Numbered from the stretch's first letter, positions 14,516 to 21,270 are shown. The stretch: DNA of 22,595 nt from JAKANM01 sp964356495 (GCA_964356495.1 CAYHHR010000013.1:1-22595); one strand, 5' to 3'. Notes: generated by a model not told the origin, from the sequence alone. Numbers and translations are program-made.

Positions 14516-15706
14516 ATGACAAAAATTAATACCGACAGTAAAAAAATCGATGAACTTTTGACGAGAGGGGTGGAGGAAGTGATAGTCAAAGAAAGCGTTG
14601 AAAAGAAATTGAGGTCTGGAAAAAAACTTCGAATCAAGTTTGGTATTGATCCGACCGGCAGCGATCTTCATCTTGGTCATGCTGTACCTCTTAGAAAATT
14701 AAAACAATTTCAGGCCGCTGGGCATGAGGTTATTTTATTGATTGGCGATTATACCGCTATGATCGGTGATCCGTCCGGTCGTAACGAGACACGGCCGCTT
14801 TTGACTATTGAGCAGGTCAAGGAGAATATGAAAACGTATTTGAATCAAGCAAAAAAAATAATTGATGTCGATAGTATTGAGGTTAGATATAATAGTGAAT
14901 GGTATGGAGCCTCTAACTTTATGGAACTTTTTATGGAGCTGACCGGCAAGATTCCTGTCGCGCGGATTCTTGATCGTGACGATTTCCAAAAGAGACTTGA
15001 GGCAGGCGTCGATATTAGAATGCAGGAAATATTGTACCCGGTGTTGCAGGGTTATGATTCAGTGGCATTAAAATCAGATATTGAAATCGGCGGCACGGAT
15101 CAAAAATTCAATTTGCTTATGGGGCGTAGAATTCAACGCTTATATGATCAACCTGAACAGGACGTCATGACCGTTCCGCTTTTGGTTGGAACCGATGGAG
15201 AGAAAAAAATGAGCAAAACTTATGGCAATTACATCGCTCTCCTGGATACTCCAGAAGATGTTTTTGGAAAAGTAATGAGAGTACCTGATTCGCTCATTAT
15301 AACTTATTTTAAATTAGCAACATCAATCTCACTTAGTGAAATTAATCAATTTGAGGATGAGCTGAAAAAAGGTACTAATCCGCGTGATATAAAATTAAAA
15401 TTAGCAGAGGCAGTAACATCTGAATTGCATGGAGCAGAGGCTGCAAAAAAGGGGCAGCAACATTTTGCATCAGTGATTCAGGAAAAAGAAATACCAAATG
15501 ACATCCCTAACTTAAAACCCACCAGCTATGACATCGTGACGGTGCTGGTTGAGGGCAAATTGGTGAGTTCAAAGGCTGAAGCGCGCCGCGCCATCGAACA
15601 GGGCGGGGTAAAGGTAAATGAGGTGAAGGTTGACTCAATCGAGGCAAAAGTGGAAAAAGGCTCAGTTGTGCAGAAAGGCAAGCGGTTTTTCGTTAGAATT
15701 AGCTAA
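14516..15706 (+). CDS. tyrS: tyrosine--tRNA ligase
   Basis: Class I synthetase that charges tRNA-Tyr. The 396-residue protein has FGIDPTGSDLHLGHAVPL (HLGH at 52-55), the ATP/tyrosine-site region GDYTAMIGDPSGRNETRP, YPVLQGYDSV, the IGGTDQKFNLLMGR motif, and KMSKT (231-235) in place of KMSKS. A C-terminal S4 RNA-binding domain (about 335-396) contains SSKAEARRAIEQGGVKVN and ends in KGKRFFVRIS. HLGH and KMSKT fit the TyrS2/TyrZ-like branch. The ATG lies 3 bases after the valS stop with no separate promoter, so the two genes form an operon. No terminator is evident in the 15707-15745 gap. Confidence 0.95.
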   Translation: MTKINTDSKKIDELLTRGVEEVIVKESVEKKLRSGKKLRIKFGIDPTGSDLHLGHAVPLRKLKQFQAAGHEVILLIGDYTAMIGDPSGRNETRPLLTIEQVKENMKTYLNQAKKIIDVDSIEVRYNSEWYGASNFMELFMELTGKIPVARILDRDDFQKRLEAGVDIRMQEILYPVLQGYDSVALKSDIEIGGTDQKFNLLMGRRIQRLYDQPEQDVMTVPLLVGTDGEKKMSKTYGNYIALLDTPEDVFGKVMRVPDSLIITYFKLATSISLSEINQFEDELKKGTNPRDIKLKLAEAVTSELHGAEAAKKGQQHFASVIQEKEIPNDIPNLKPTSYDIVTVLVEGKLVSSKAEARRAIEQGGVKVNEVKVDSIEAKVEKGSVVQKGKRFFVRIS

Positions 15707-15745
15707 AATTTCTTCAATTTAAGTTTTCTCAGGCTACCGAGGGTA

Positions 15746-15774
15746 TTGACAAAATGCCTATTTTTTGATATACT
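15746..15774 (+). promoter_or_regulatory. near-consensus promoter of the 106-aa gene
   Basis: TTGACA (15746-15751), a 17-base spacer and TATACT (15769-15774), with TGA before the -10 (extended). This is one of the best sigma-70-type matches in the window. Expected transcription start is about 15781. Confidence 0.85.
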
Positions 15775-15780
15775 TTCGGC

Positions 15781-15863
15781 CGAGTGCGCAGTTTCAACCT
15801 ACACTTTTTAGGCTCCATCGTGGAGACGAAGACGGTGTAGATCACCAACCAAAGAGGTTGAAA
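15781..15863 (+). promoter_or_regulatory. structured 5' leader that can hide the Shine-Dalgarno of the 106-aa gene
   Basis: The roughly 82-base leader contains TTTCAACCT (15792-15800), the exact reverse complement of AGGTTGAAA (15855-15863). The latter covers the Shine-Dalgarno and the first base of the ATG. An alternative stem uses CTACAC (15799-15804) with GTGTAG (15835-15840), enclosing a CTCCA/TGGAG hairpin (15813-15825). The two pairings share CT at 15799-15800, so they compete at that edge. This is the layout of a translational switch, thermometer or riboswitch. No known riboswitch class was recognised. Confidence 0.6.
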
Positions 15864-16183
15864 TGCTGAAAGCAGTCAAGAAGCCGATAGTTCAGGCCAT
15901 CATCGAGGACACGACCGTCGTGATCAAGAGGACGATCCCCGGCATTTGGCCCGAGCCGATCAAGCGGGCGCTGGTGGAGAAGAAGTTCTCAGCCAAGAAG
16001 GTCACGTTCAGCGGGATCACGCACGTCCTCATCGACGGCGACGTGTTCCGGCGGGAGCTGAAGAAGCAGGATCCCACGCTTCACAGGCAGCTGTTGTTGC
16101 ACGACCCGAAGGTGGAGGGCATTCCCACGCTTTTCTTCCGCCCCAGCTGGGTGGAGGATCTTTCGGAGAAGTCGATCCAGTAG
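15863..16183 (+). CDS. unrecognised 106-residue protein in a self-contained GC-richer unit
   Basis: I do not recognise this protein. It is 106 residues, soluble, without signal peptide or membrane helix. It is rich in Lys/Val/Ile and charged residues, with a central VTFSGITHVLIDGDVFRREL segment and a C-terminal PKVEGIPTLFFRPSWVEDL. The predicted pattern is mixed alpha/beta. The start is secure: AGAGG lies 7 bases before the ATG, unlike the weak or absent ribosome sites of its neighbours. Codons end mostly in G or C; the first 100 coding bases are 56% GC by my count, higher than the flanking synthetase genes. It has its own near-consensus promoter, a folded leader and a following GC-rich hairpin. 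It sits alone between tyrS and argS. Recent transfer or a separately regulated high-expression gene are both possible. Confidence 0.75.
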   Translation: MLKAVKKPIVQAIIEDTTVVIKRTIPGIWPEPIKRALVEKKFSAKKVTFSGITHVLIDGDVFRRELKKQDPTLHRQLLLHDPKVEGIPTLFFRPSWVEDLSEKSIQ

Positions 16184-16216
16184 AGAAGTCGCGGCAGATC
16201 CGCTGACCCACACGGC

Positions 16217-16245
16217 CCGGCGCGCGCTAGCATGAGGCGCGCCGG
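16217..16245 (+). terminator. GC-rich hairpin after the 106-aa gene
   Basis: CCGGCGCGC (16217-16225) pairs perfectly with GCGCGCCGG (16237-16245) around an 11-base loop, 33 bases after the stop codon. The stem is very stable, but only ATAAAGTTT follows, so it is either an atypical terminator or an mRNA 3' stabiliser. Confidence 0.6.
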
Positions 16246-16269
16246 ATAAAGTTTATCAACTCGTGCTCA

Positions 16270-16304
16270 AAACAAAAGCAATCCTAAAAGGGTTGTTTTT
16301 GTTT
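16270..16304 (+). terminator. second hairpin terminator downstream of the 106-aa gene
   Basis: AAACAAAAGCAATCC (16270-16284) pairs with GGGTTGTTTTTGTTT (16290-16304), 15 bp including two G-U pairs, with a TAAAA loop. The right arm is itself T-rich. Together with the hairpin at 16217-16245 this should end transcription of the unit. Confidence 0.65.
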
Positions 16305-16363
16305 ATATTGATTGCAGGCTGGGTTTTTCTGAGGTAAGAATACTGATAAAAACGACTTATCCA

Positions 16364-16393
16364 CAGGGCACCAGAGCTTCGCTCGGTGCCCTG
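16364..16393. repeat. 30-bp palindromic hairpin
   Basis: CAGGGCACC (16364-16372) pairs with GGTGCCCTG (16385-16393). Inside, GAGC/GCTC pair around TTC, with one unpaired A, for 13 bp in total. No T-run follows. Its core, read on the other strand, contains GAGCGAAGC, the same 9-mer found in the left arm of the 607-691 repeat, so the two may belong to one repeat class. The surrounding 16184-16515 gap holds the two hairpins above, this one, a short promoter-terminator pair and the argS promoter, and no gene. Confidence 0.65.
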
Positions 16394-16405
16394 CAAGCAG
16401 AAATG

Positions 16406-16414
16406 TGTTATACT
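16406..16414 (+). promoter_or_regulatory. extended -10 promoter leading into a terminator only 22 bases on
   Basis: TGTTATACT (TGT 16406-16408, TATACT 16409-16414). Transcription would start at about 16421 and meet the terminator hairpin at 16436. The product would be a roughly 44-base RNA beginning with the purine-rich CAAGGAAGGGGAAA. Confidence 0.5.
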
Positions 16415-16435
16415 TAAATACAAGGAAGGGGAAAT

Positions 16436-16464
16436 AACCGAATTTTTTTTCGGTTGTTTTTTTT
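16436..16464 (+). terminator. terminator/attenuator ahead of argS
   Basis: AACCGAA (16436-16442) and TTCGGTT (16449-16455) form a 7-bp stem with a T6 loop, followed by G and a run of eight T (16457-16464). It lies between the 16406 promoter and the argS promoter. It could end a tiny RNA or attenuate read-through into argS. Confidence 0.75.
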
Positions 16465-16468
16465 GAGC

Positions 16469-16497
16469 GTGACAAGCGTCGTAGATGTTGATATAAT
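16469..16497 (+). promoter_or_regulatory. promoter of argS
   Basis: GTGACA (16469-16474), a 17-base spacer and a perfect TATAAT (16492-16497) preceded by TGA. Expected mRNA start is about 16504, a leader of about 12 bases to the argS ATG. No Shine-Dalgarno. Confidence 0.82.
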
Positions 16498-16515
16498 CAA
16501 AATGAAATTATCTAT

Positions 16516-18222
16516 ATGTTAAGGCAAATTAAGACTGAGATTGAGGCACTGCTCGCTTCCATAAATTTGAAGGCCGACGAACTGACGGTTCCTCCAAAAT
16601 CGGAGATGGGCGATTTCGCGTTTTCGTGTTTCACGCTTGCGAAAGCGTCCGGAAAAAAATCGAATGAGATCGCCGGTGAGATCGCGGTTGAGTTAAATAA
16701 AAAACTAGATCCGAAGTCGATCATAAAAAAAACTCAGGCCTTTGGTCCTTATGTTAACTTTTTTCTAAATCCGGCGGCGGTTACGGAGTTGGTGGTGCGA
16801 GCGGTCCAGAAAGAAAAAAATCAGTTTGGCGACAGCACGGTAGGAAAAGGAAAAAAGGTGATGATCGAATATCCATCCAATAATACTCACAAAGAATTTC
16901 ACATCGGTCATTTCCGGAATGTTTGCATCGGCAACGCGGTGGCGGAGCTATATGGACGCTCAGGCTATAAGGTAATCCCGGTAAATTACTTGAATGATTT
17001 TGGCGCTCATGTCGCGAAATGTTTGTGGGGACTTTTAAAATTTCACGCCAACGAAAAACCGCCGGAGAATAAGCAAAAATGGCTGGGGGAAATTTACGCC
17101 GAATCAAGTCTTTATCTGAAGGGACATCCGGAATCAGAATTAGAGGTTGTTGGAGTTCAGAAACAGCTTGAAGCCAAAGACAAAAAAATTTGGCCGTTGT
17201 TCATGGAGACGCGGGAGTGGAGTATCGAAAAATTTGAGGAAATTTTTTCTGAGCTGAAGGTGAAGCACGTCGCGGTATTTTATGAAAAGGACATCAAAGC
17301 GAAGGGGCAGAAAATCGTGGATGAATTATTGAAGACAGGAATTGCGACGGTAGGCGAGGGCGGAGCGATTATTGTTGATTTATCGGCATATAAATTGGAT
17401 ATTGCTTTGGTGCGGAAATCCAACGGCGTTGGTTTGTATCTGACAGCTGACTTGCCGCTCGCGGAGGAGAAATTTAAAAAATATGATGTTGATGAGAGTA
17501 TCGTGATCACCGGTCAGGAACAAACTTTTTATTTTAAACAGTTATATAAGATTTTGGAATTGATGGGCGAGAAAAGGAAATTGACGCATCTCAGCTATGG
17601 ACTTGTTAATTTGCCGGAGGGGAAAATGTCTTCCCGTTCTGGAAATGTAATTCTTTACGAGGATCTCCGCGATCAAGTTTATGAAAAGATGTTACAGGAG
17701 ACCAAGGATCGCCACGCGGACTGGAACGAAAAAAAAATAATAAGTACTGCTCAGAAATTGAGTATGGCCGCGCTAAAATTTGACATGCAAAAGCACGAGG
17801 CTGGGAAAAATATTATTTTTGATATCAAGGAAGCGACTTCGGTTGAGGGTTTCAGCGGTCCGTATATCCTCTATGTTATCGCCCGTATAAATAGTCTGGC
17901 AGTCAAAGCGAAAAAAGAAAAAATAAAATTGACTAATGATTTTTCCGGTCTTGTGAGTGAGGAAGAAAAAAAATTGGCGCTGATGATGGGCGAATCTGAA
18001 ACCATAATTTCGAAAGCCTTGGCTCAGTATAATCCATCGGTGATTACCCGTTACTGTTTTGAAATGGCTCAGGCTTACAATGATTTCTACAATAAACACA
18101 GTGTTCTCAGCGCGGAAACTTCCGAACTCGTGAGTGCGCGCCTCGCGCTTTCGCTGGCGGTTAGGCAAGTGCTTGAAAATATGCTTTCAATTCTTACAAT
18201 TGACATAGTAGAGGAAATGTGA
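16516..18222 (+). CDS. argS: arginine--tRNA ligase
   Basis: Class I synthetase that charges tRNA-Arg; in this class arginine activation needs bound tRNA. The 568 residues have the ArgRS-specific N-terminal additional domain (about 1-90, with KSEMGDFAFSCFTLAK and FGPYVNFFLN), then YPSNNTHKEFHIGHFRNVCIGN with HIGH at 129-132, YLNDFGAHVAK, and GLVNLPEGKMSSRSGNVI with KMSSR at 370-374. The C-terminal DALR anticodon domain includes GPYILYVIARINSL, LALMMGE and CFEMAQAYNDFYNKHSVL. Length is normal (550-580 aa). It has its own strong promoter, a leader of only about 12 bases and no Shine-Dalgarno. Its last codons contain the -35 of the next unit. It is flanked on both sides by the two GC-richer units. 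Confidence 0.96.
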   Translation: MLRQIKTEIEALLASINLKADELTVPPKSEMGDFAFSCFTLAKASGKKSNEIAGEIAVELNKKLDPKSIIKKTQAFGPYVNFFLNPAAVTELVVRAVQKEKNQFGDSTVGKGKKVMIEYPSNNTHKEFHIGHFRNVCIGNAVAELYGRSGYKVIPVNYLNDFGAHVAKCLWGLLKFHANEKPPENKQKWLGEIYAESSLYLKGHPESELEVVGVQKQLEAKDKKIWPLFMETREWSIEKFEEIFSELKVKHVAVFYEKDIKAKGQKIVDELLKTGIATVGEGGAIIVDLSAYKLDIALVRKSNGVGLYLTADLPLAEEKFKKYDVDESIVITGQEQTFYFKQLYKILELMGEKRKLTHLSYGLVNLPEGKMSSRSGNVILYEDLRDQVYEKMLQETKDRHADWNEKKIISTAQKLSMAALKFDMQKHEAGKNIIFDIKEATSVEGFSGPYILYVIARINSLAVKAKKEKIKLTNDFSGLVSEEEKKLALMMGESETIISKALAQYNPSVITRYCFEMAQAYNDFYNKHSVLSAETSELVSARLALSLAVRQVLENMLSILTIDIVEEM

Positions 18223-18228
18223 TAAAGT
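18200..18228 (+). promoter_or_regulatory. promoter of the acyl-reductase-like gene, inside the end of argS
   Basis: TTGACA (18200-18205), a 17-base spacer and TAAAGT (18223-18228) preceded by TGA. The -35 lies in the last argS codons, and the TGA before the -10 is the argS stop codon itself. Expected start is about 18235. Confidence 0.8.
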
Positions 18229-18245
18229 GATTTGTTCTTTAAAAA

Positions 18246-18297
18246 TTTAGAGTAGCTGTACTTGTGCGTTTTTTGCGTACAGGTTAACTACTCTAAA
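18246..18297 (+). promoter_or_regulatory. long stem-loop in the leader of the acyl-reductase-like gene
   Basis: TTTAGAGTAG (18246-18255) pairs perfectly with CTACTCTAAA (18288-18297). CTGTAC (18256-18261) then pairs with GTACAG (18277-18282), leaving a 5-base bulge (18283-18287) and a 15-base loop. The hairpin starts about 10 bases into the mRNA. The Shine-Dalgarno (AGAGGAAAGGA, about 18311-18321) is outside it. A stabilising 5' hairpin or an unknown regulatory RNA is possible. There is no T-run, so it is not a terminator. Confidence 0.7.
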
Positions 18298-18328
18298 AAC
18301 CCGTTGAAAAAGAGGAAAGGACGAAAAA

Positions 18329-19420
18329 ATGTCTATCGCATCGAATCCTCGCAAGGCTGGAAAGTTCGTTTTCATCGTTCACTGGGTGGAGCCGTGGAAC
18401 TGGCTCCTCTGGTTCTTCAAGCATCTGCATGACGATCCCTACCTCGCAATTTACTGGATCTGGGCGTGGCCGTTTTGCATGCTCATGAGTTTCCTGTATC
18501 GAGTGGGAAAGAAGGCGTACGACGTTGTCGACCACTTTACCTTCGCCAATATGGAAGGTGAGACGGTCATCGTCCGGAATTTCGCTCACCATTTCGTTCA
18601 CAAGAGCGAGAAGATCGTCTCCCGAATCTTGGAGTCGGCGCTCGACGCTCAGGAACGCGGCGCAACCGTTATCGGTCTCGGCGCCTTGATCAAAGGCGAA
18701 CCTGTAACCGAGGGTGGTGCGTTGATTGTCCGTGAACTTGGAGACAAATTGAAGATCCCTGTCGTTCACGGCGACACCATGACCACCGCGGTTGTTCTGC
18801 AACAATGTTTGCAGATCATTCACGAGATCAAACCTGAAAAACCGGTTTTTCTCATCGGTGCTACCTCGAAGATCGGTCGGGCGCTTGCGCTCGCCTTGGT
18901 CAAAAGGGGCGTTCGGGTTCGGATGTTGACTGGCGCGCGCCAGCGTTTTGACGCAATTCGGGCAGAAGCTGGTTCAGATGGACATCTTATGGAGTACGCG
19001 AGGCACGTGCGAGACGGGGCAGACTGTCCTTTCTGGGTGACCGGCAAAGCTCGGCCAAGCGGTGAGGAGATCTGTACGTTCATCCCAACGGACGGAATCG
19101 TCGTTAACTTCAGCGTTCCGGATCCGTTGACAGAGTCGCTACTCAGCAAGCGCCGTGACGTCTACCATTTTGATGGCGGGCTCATGGCCTACGACCCGAC
19201 GTCTACTTCCATGGCGTTCAGGATGCGGCTCGTTCCGGGCCTCACTTACGCTTGCCATGCCGGCACGATCACACATGCCTTCATGGGCTGGAAGCACCAC
19301 GAAGTTGGACCAGTCGAGGTTGACCTGCTCGATGAGGTTCTTGAAGCTGGAAAGCAGGCGGGGTTTACCCTGCCATCGTGGACCAGTTTTCTCCGAAAGA
19401 CTTGGCTGCCGCCGCACTAA
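18329..19420 (+). CDS. acyl-ACP reductase / CER1-WAX2 C-terminal-like Rossmann protein
   Basis: A 363-residue protein whose overall order of motifs resembles cyanobacterial long-chain acyl-ACP reductase (acyl-ACP to fatty aldehyde) and the C-terminal domain of plant CER1/WAX2 wax proteins. The start of the core (about 93-160) has SRILESALDAQERGATVIGL, ALIKGE and VVHGDTMTTAVVL. The NAD(P)-binding Rossmann motif is FLIGATSKIGRALALAL (174-190). VYHFDGG follows (279-284). Near the C-terminus come ACHAGTITHAFMGW (308-321) and KHHEVG (322-327). C309 stands where the acyl-thioester cysteine lies in the cyanobacterial enzyme (ACFAEAMLLEFEGW). Residues 38-58 are hydrophobic and aromatic, perhaps membrane-associating. 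GC is higher than in neighbours (52% in the first 100 bases), with a strong Shine-Dalgarno, own promoter, leader stem and terminator. No aldehyde deformylating oxygenase or lipid gene adjoins it. Family assignment is from remembered motifs; the substrate is unknown. Confidence 0.65.
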   Translation: MSIASNPRKAGKFVFIVHWVEPWNWLLWFFKHLHDDPYLAIYWIWAWPFCMLMSFLYRVGKKAYDVVDHFTFANMEGETVIVRNFAHHFVHKSEKIVSRILESALDAQERGATVIGLGALIKGEPVTEGGALIVRELGDKLKIPVVHGDTMTTAVVLQQCLQIIHEIKPEKPVFLIGATSKIGRALALALVKRGVRVRMLTGARQRFDAIRAEAGSDGHLMEYARHVRDGADCPFWVTGKARPSGEEICTFIPTDGIVVNFSVPDPLTESLLSKRRDVYHFDGGLMAYDPTSTSMAFRMRLVPGLTYACHAGTITHAFMGWKHHEVGPVEVDLLDEVLEAGKQAGFTLPSWTSFLRKTWLPPH

Positions 19421-19490
19421 ATGCGAACGGCACATCCGGCTCTCTCGAAGGGTATCGTAAGCCGCTCAGACGTCTTCCGATCCCGTAGTA

Positions 19491-19517
19491 GGGCGCCCCT
19501 TTAACCGGGGGCGCTTT
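19491..19517 (+). terminator. rho-independent terminator of the acyl-reductase-like gene
   Basis: GCGCCCC (19493-19499) pairs with GGGGCGC (19508-19514), extendable by G-U pairs, with an 8-base loop and then TTTCATTTG. It lies about 70 bases after the stop codon. The 19421-19490 stretch shows no gene. Confidence 0.82.
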
Positions 19518-19551
19518 CATTTGCAATTAAATTTTATTTAACGAATAAATA

Positions 19552-19560
19552 TGATACAAT
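19552..19560 (+). promoter_or_regulatory. extended -10 promoter of the histidine kinase, implying a leaderless mRNA
   Basis: TGATACAAT (TGA 19552-19554, TACAAT 19555-19560) abuts the first ATG (19561). Transcription should begin at about 19567, after that ATG, so the in-frame ATG at 19570 is the better start. No clear -35. Confidence 0.55.
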
Positions 19561-19569
19561 ATGAGATAT

Positions 19570-21165
19570 ATGGAAATCATTTCAATTTATTCGTTATTAC
19601 CGCTCGCTGGAAGTTTTTTGGTATTTAGTCTCGGATTATTTGTTTGGCTAAAAAAAAGTCGGGAATGGTTGCATATCATCTTTTTTTTATACAATTTTAC
19701 CCTTTCGATTTGGCTGTTCGGAACATTCATGTTATTTAACGCAGTCAATGAAATAGATCAATTATATTGGGATCGTTTTATTTACATCGGGGTAGTCTTT
19801 ATTCCGGTTTTTTTGTACCATTTTGGTCTAATTTATTGTGAGATAAAGAATCAGGATAGATTATTGATTTTCGGATACATTTCGGCTTTTATTTTTTTGC
19901 CACTGACACAATTATCAAATAATTTTGTTAATGGACTGTATCATTATTCATGGGGGGTTCATTCGATTGCCGGAACATATCATCATATTTTTTTGGCATA
20001 TTTCTTTTTTTATTTTTGGATTTTTTTTGCAAATCTCATTAATCGTTATAGGTACACCTCCGGCATATTAAAAACCCAGATTAAATATTTTTTGATTGGT
20101 GAAGGAATTTTGGATTTTATTGGTCCGTTAGCTTTTTTACCCGCATATGGCATACCAATTTATCCAGTTATTTTTCTTAGTGCGATTCCTTTCGCCGGCA
20201 TTCTGGCTTATGCGATTATAAAATATAAGGCGCTTGATGTTCAGACGATTGCCACCGAGATCGGTGTTTCCTTTCTTAATATTTTAACCGTTGGCCAAAT
20301 TTTCTTTTCAAGAAGCGAAGCCGAAGTTGCGTTAAGGATATTTTTTTGGTTGTTGATTCTTGCAGTTTCGATATTTTTGGTTAGGTCTGTTAGACGGGAA
20401 GTGGAACGTCGCGAAGAAACGGCTATGCTCGCCGATTCTCTCGAAAAAGCCAATGCTCAGCTCCAGGAGCTCGACAAGCAAAAAACCGACTTTTTGTCGA
20501 TCGCCGCGCACCAGCTTAGGACTCCTATTTCGATTTCGAGCGGTTACCTTGAGCTTCTTAATGATGGCGCGTATGGGAAAGTTACCCCTGAAACGAAACA
20601 GATTTTCAGTAATATGGATGAGAGCAATGAGCGTCTCATAAAGCTTATCGACAGCTTTCTCGACATTACTCGCCTTGAGCAGGGGAGGACCAAATATGAT
20701 TTTGCAGAGCATGATTTAAGTGTTCTGGTCGATGGGGTTGTGAAGGAATTTGAGGTTAGAGCGAAACAAAATGGACTGACGTTAGTCTGGCAAGCGGCGC
20801 CGAATTTTCCGAAGGTCTGTTATGATGAAGAAAAAATCCGTCATGTAATATTTAATTTTATCGATAACGCTATCAAATATAGCGAGGTTGGAAACATTAA
20901 GGTGGAATTGTACCAGGAAAGGGATGGAGCGGCGGTGCGGGTGCGGGACAACGGTATTGGATTTGGCAAAATTGATGAGGCCAATTTTTTTCAGAAATTT
21001 TACCGCGGCGAGAATGTAAAGGGAACAAATGTAAACGGCACCGGTCTCGGACTTTACGTTTGCGCGAAATTTATCGAAGCGCACCATGGCAAAGTTTGGG
21101 CGCATAGCGATGACCTCGGCCAGGGCGGTGAGTTTGGTTTTTGGATTCCTCTGCACAACGCTTGA
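19570..21165 (+). CDS. orphan sensor histidine kinase with N-terminal 7TM-type domain
   Basis: A 531-residue membrane histidine kinase. The N-terminal half holds seven or eight hydrophobic helices (about residues 4-275) of the HisKA_7TM type, with short loops and no large extracellular domain, so the signal may be membrane-derived. A coiled coil (REVERREETAMLADSLEKAN) leads to the HisKA domain with the phosphoacceptor in IAAHQLRTPISISSGYLELL (about H314). The HATPase domain has the N box NFIDNAIKYSE, G1 DNGIGFG, F box FFQKFYRG and G2 GTGLGLYV, so ATP binding should be intact. No response regulator lies beside it. I choose the ATG at 19570 because of the abutting -10. The partner and stimulus are unknown. 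Confidence 0.92.
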   Translation: MEIISIYSLLPLAGSFLVFSLGLFVWLKKSREWLHIIFFLYNFTLSIWLFGTFMLFNAVNEIDQLYWDRFIYIGVVFIPVFLYHFGLIYCEIKNQDRLLIFGYISAFIFLPLTQLSNNFVNGLYHYSWGVHSIAGTYHHIFLAYFFFYFWIFFANLINRYRYTSGILKTQIKYFLIGEGILDFIGPLAFLPAYGIPIYPVIFLSAIPFAGILAYAIIKYKALDVQTIATEIGVSFLNILTVGQIFFSRSEAEVALRIFFWLLILAVSIFLVRSVRREVERREETAMLADSLEKANAQLQELDKQKTDFLSIAAHQLRTPISISSGYLELLNDGAYGKVTPETKQIFSNMDESNERLIKLIDSFLDITRLEQGRTKYDFAEHDLSVLVDGVVKEFEVRAKQNGLTLVWQAAPNFPKVCYDEEKIRHVIFNFIDNAIKYSEVGNIKVELYQERDGAAVRVRDNGIGFGKIDEANFFQKFYRGENVKGTNVNGTGLGLYVCAKFIEAHHGKVWAHSDDLGQGGEFGFWIPLHNA

Positions 21166-21208
21166 ACACATTAGTTATTCAACCGGATTTTTGTTTTTTC
21201 GCGGACTA

Positions 21209-21217
21209 TGGTATACT
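21209..21217 (+). promoter_or_regulatory. extended -10 promoter of bactofilin
   Basis: TGGTATACT (TGG 21209-21211, TATACT 21212-21217); no good -35. The mRNA would start at about 21224 with a leader of about 47 bases, AT-rich with repeated TTTTAAATTA words. The leader contains a short frame, ATG 21235 to TAA 21255 (MSKILN), with a weak AGG before it. Confidence 0.6.
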
Positions 21218-21270
21218 TTTTACAGTAGTCTAGGATGAGTAAAATTTTAAATTAAAAATTATTTTAAATT

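Noticed and set aside
16357..16365. TTATCCACA, a perfect DnaA-box 9-mer
   Set aside because: A single copy with no second box, no AT-rich unwinding element and no dnaA/dnaN nearby. One chance hit on either strand in a window this size is not rare.
21235..21255. Six-codon upstream frame MSKILN before bactofilin
   Set aside because: Possible leader peptide, but too short and in AT-rich filler; no regulatory codons or paired hairpins support it. A similar 6-codon frame at 6581-6601 before eno is equally unsupported.
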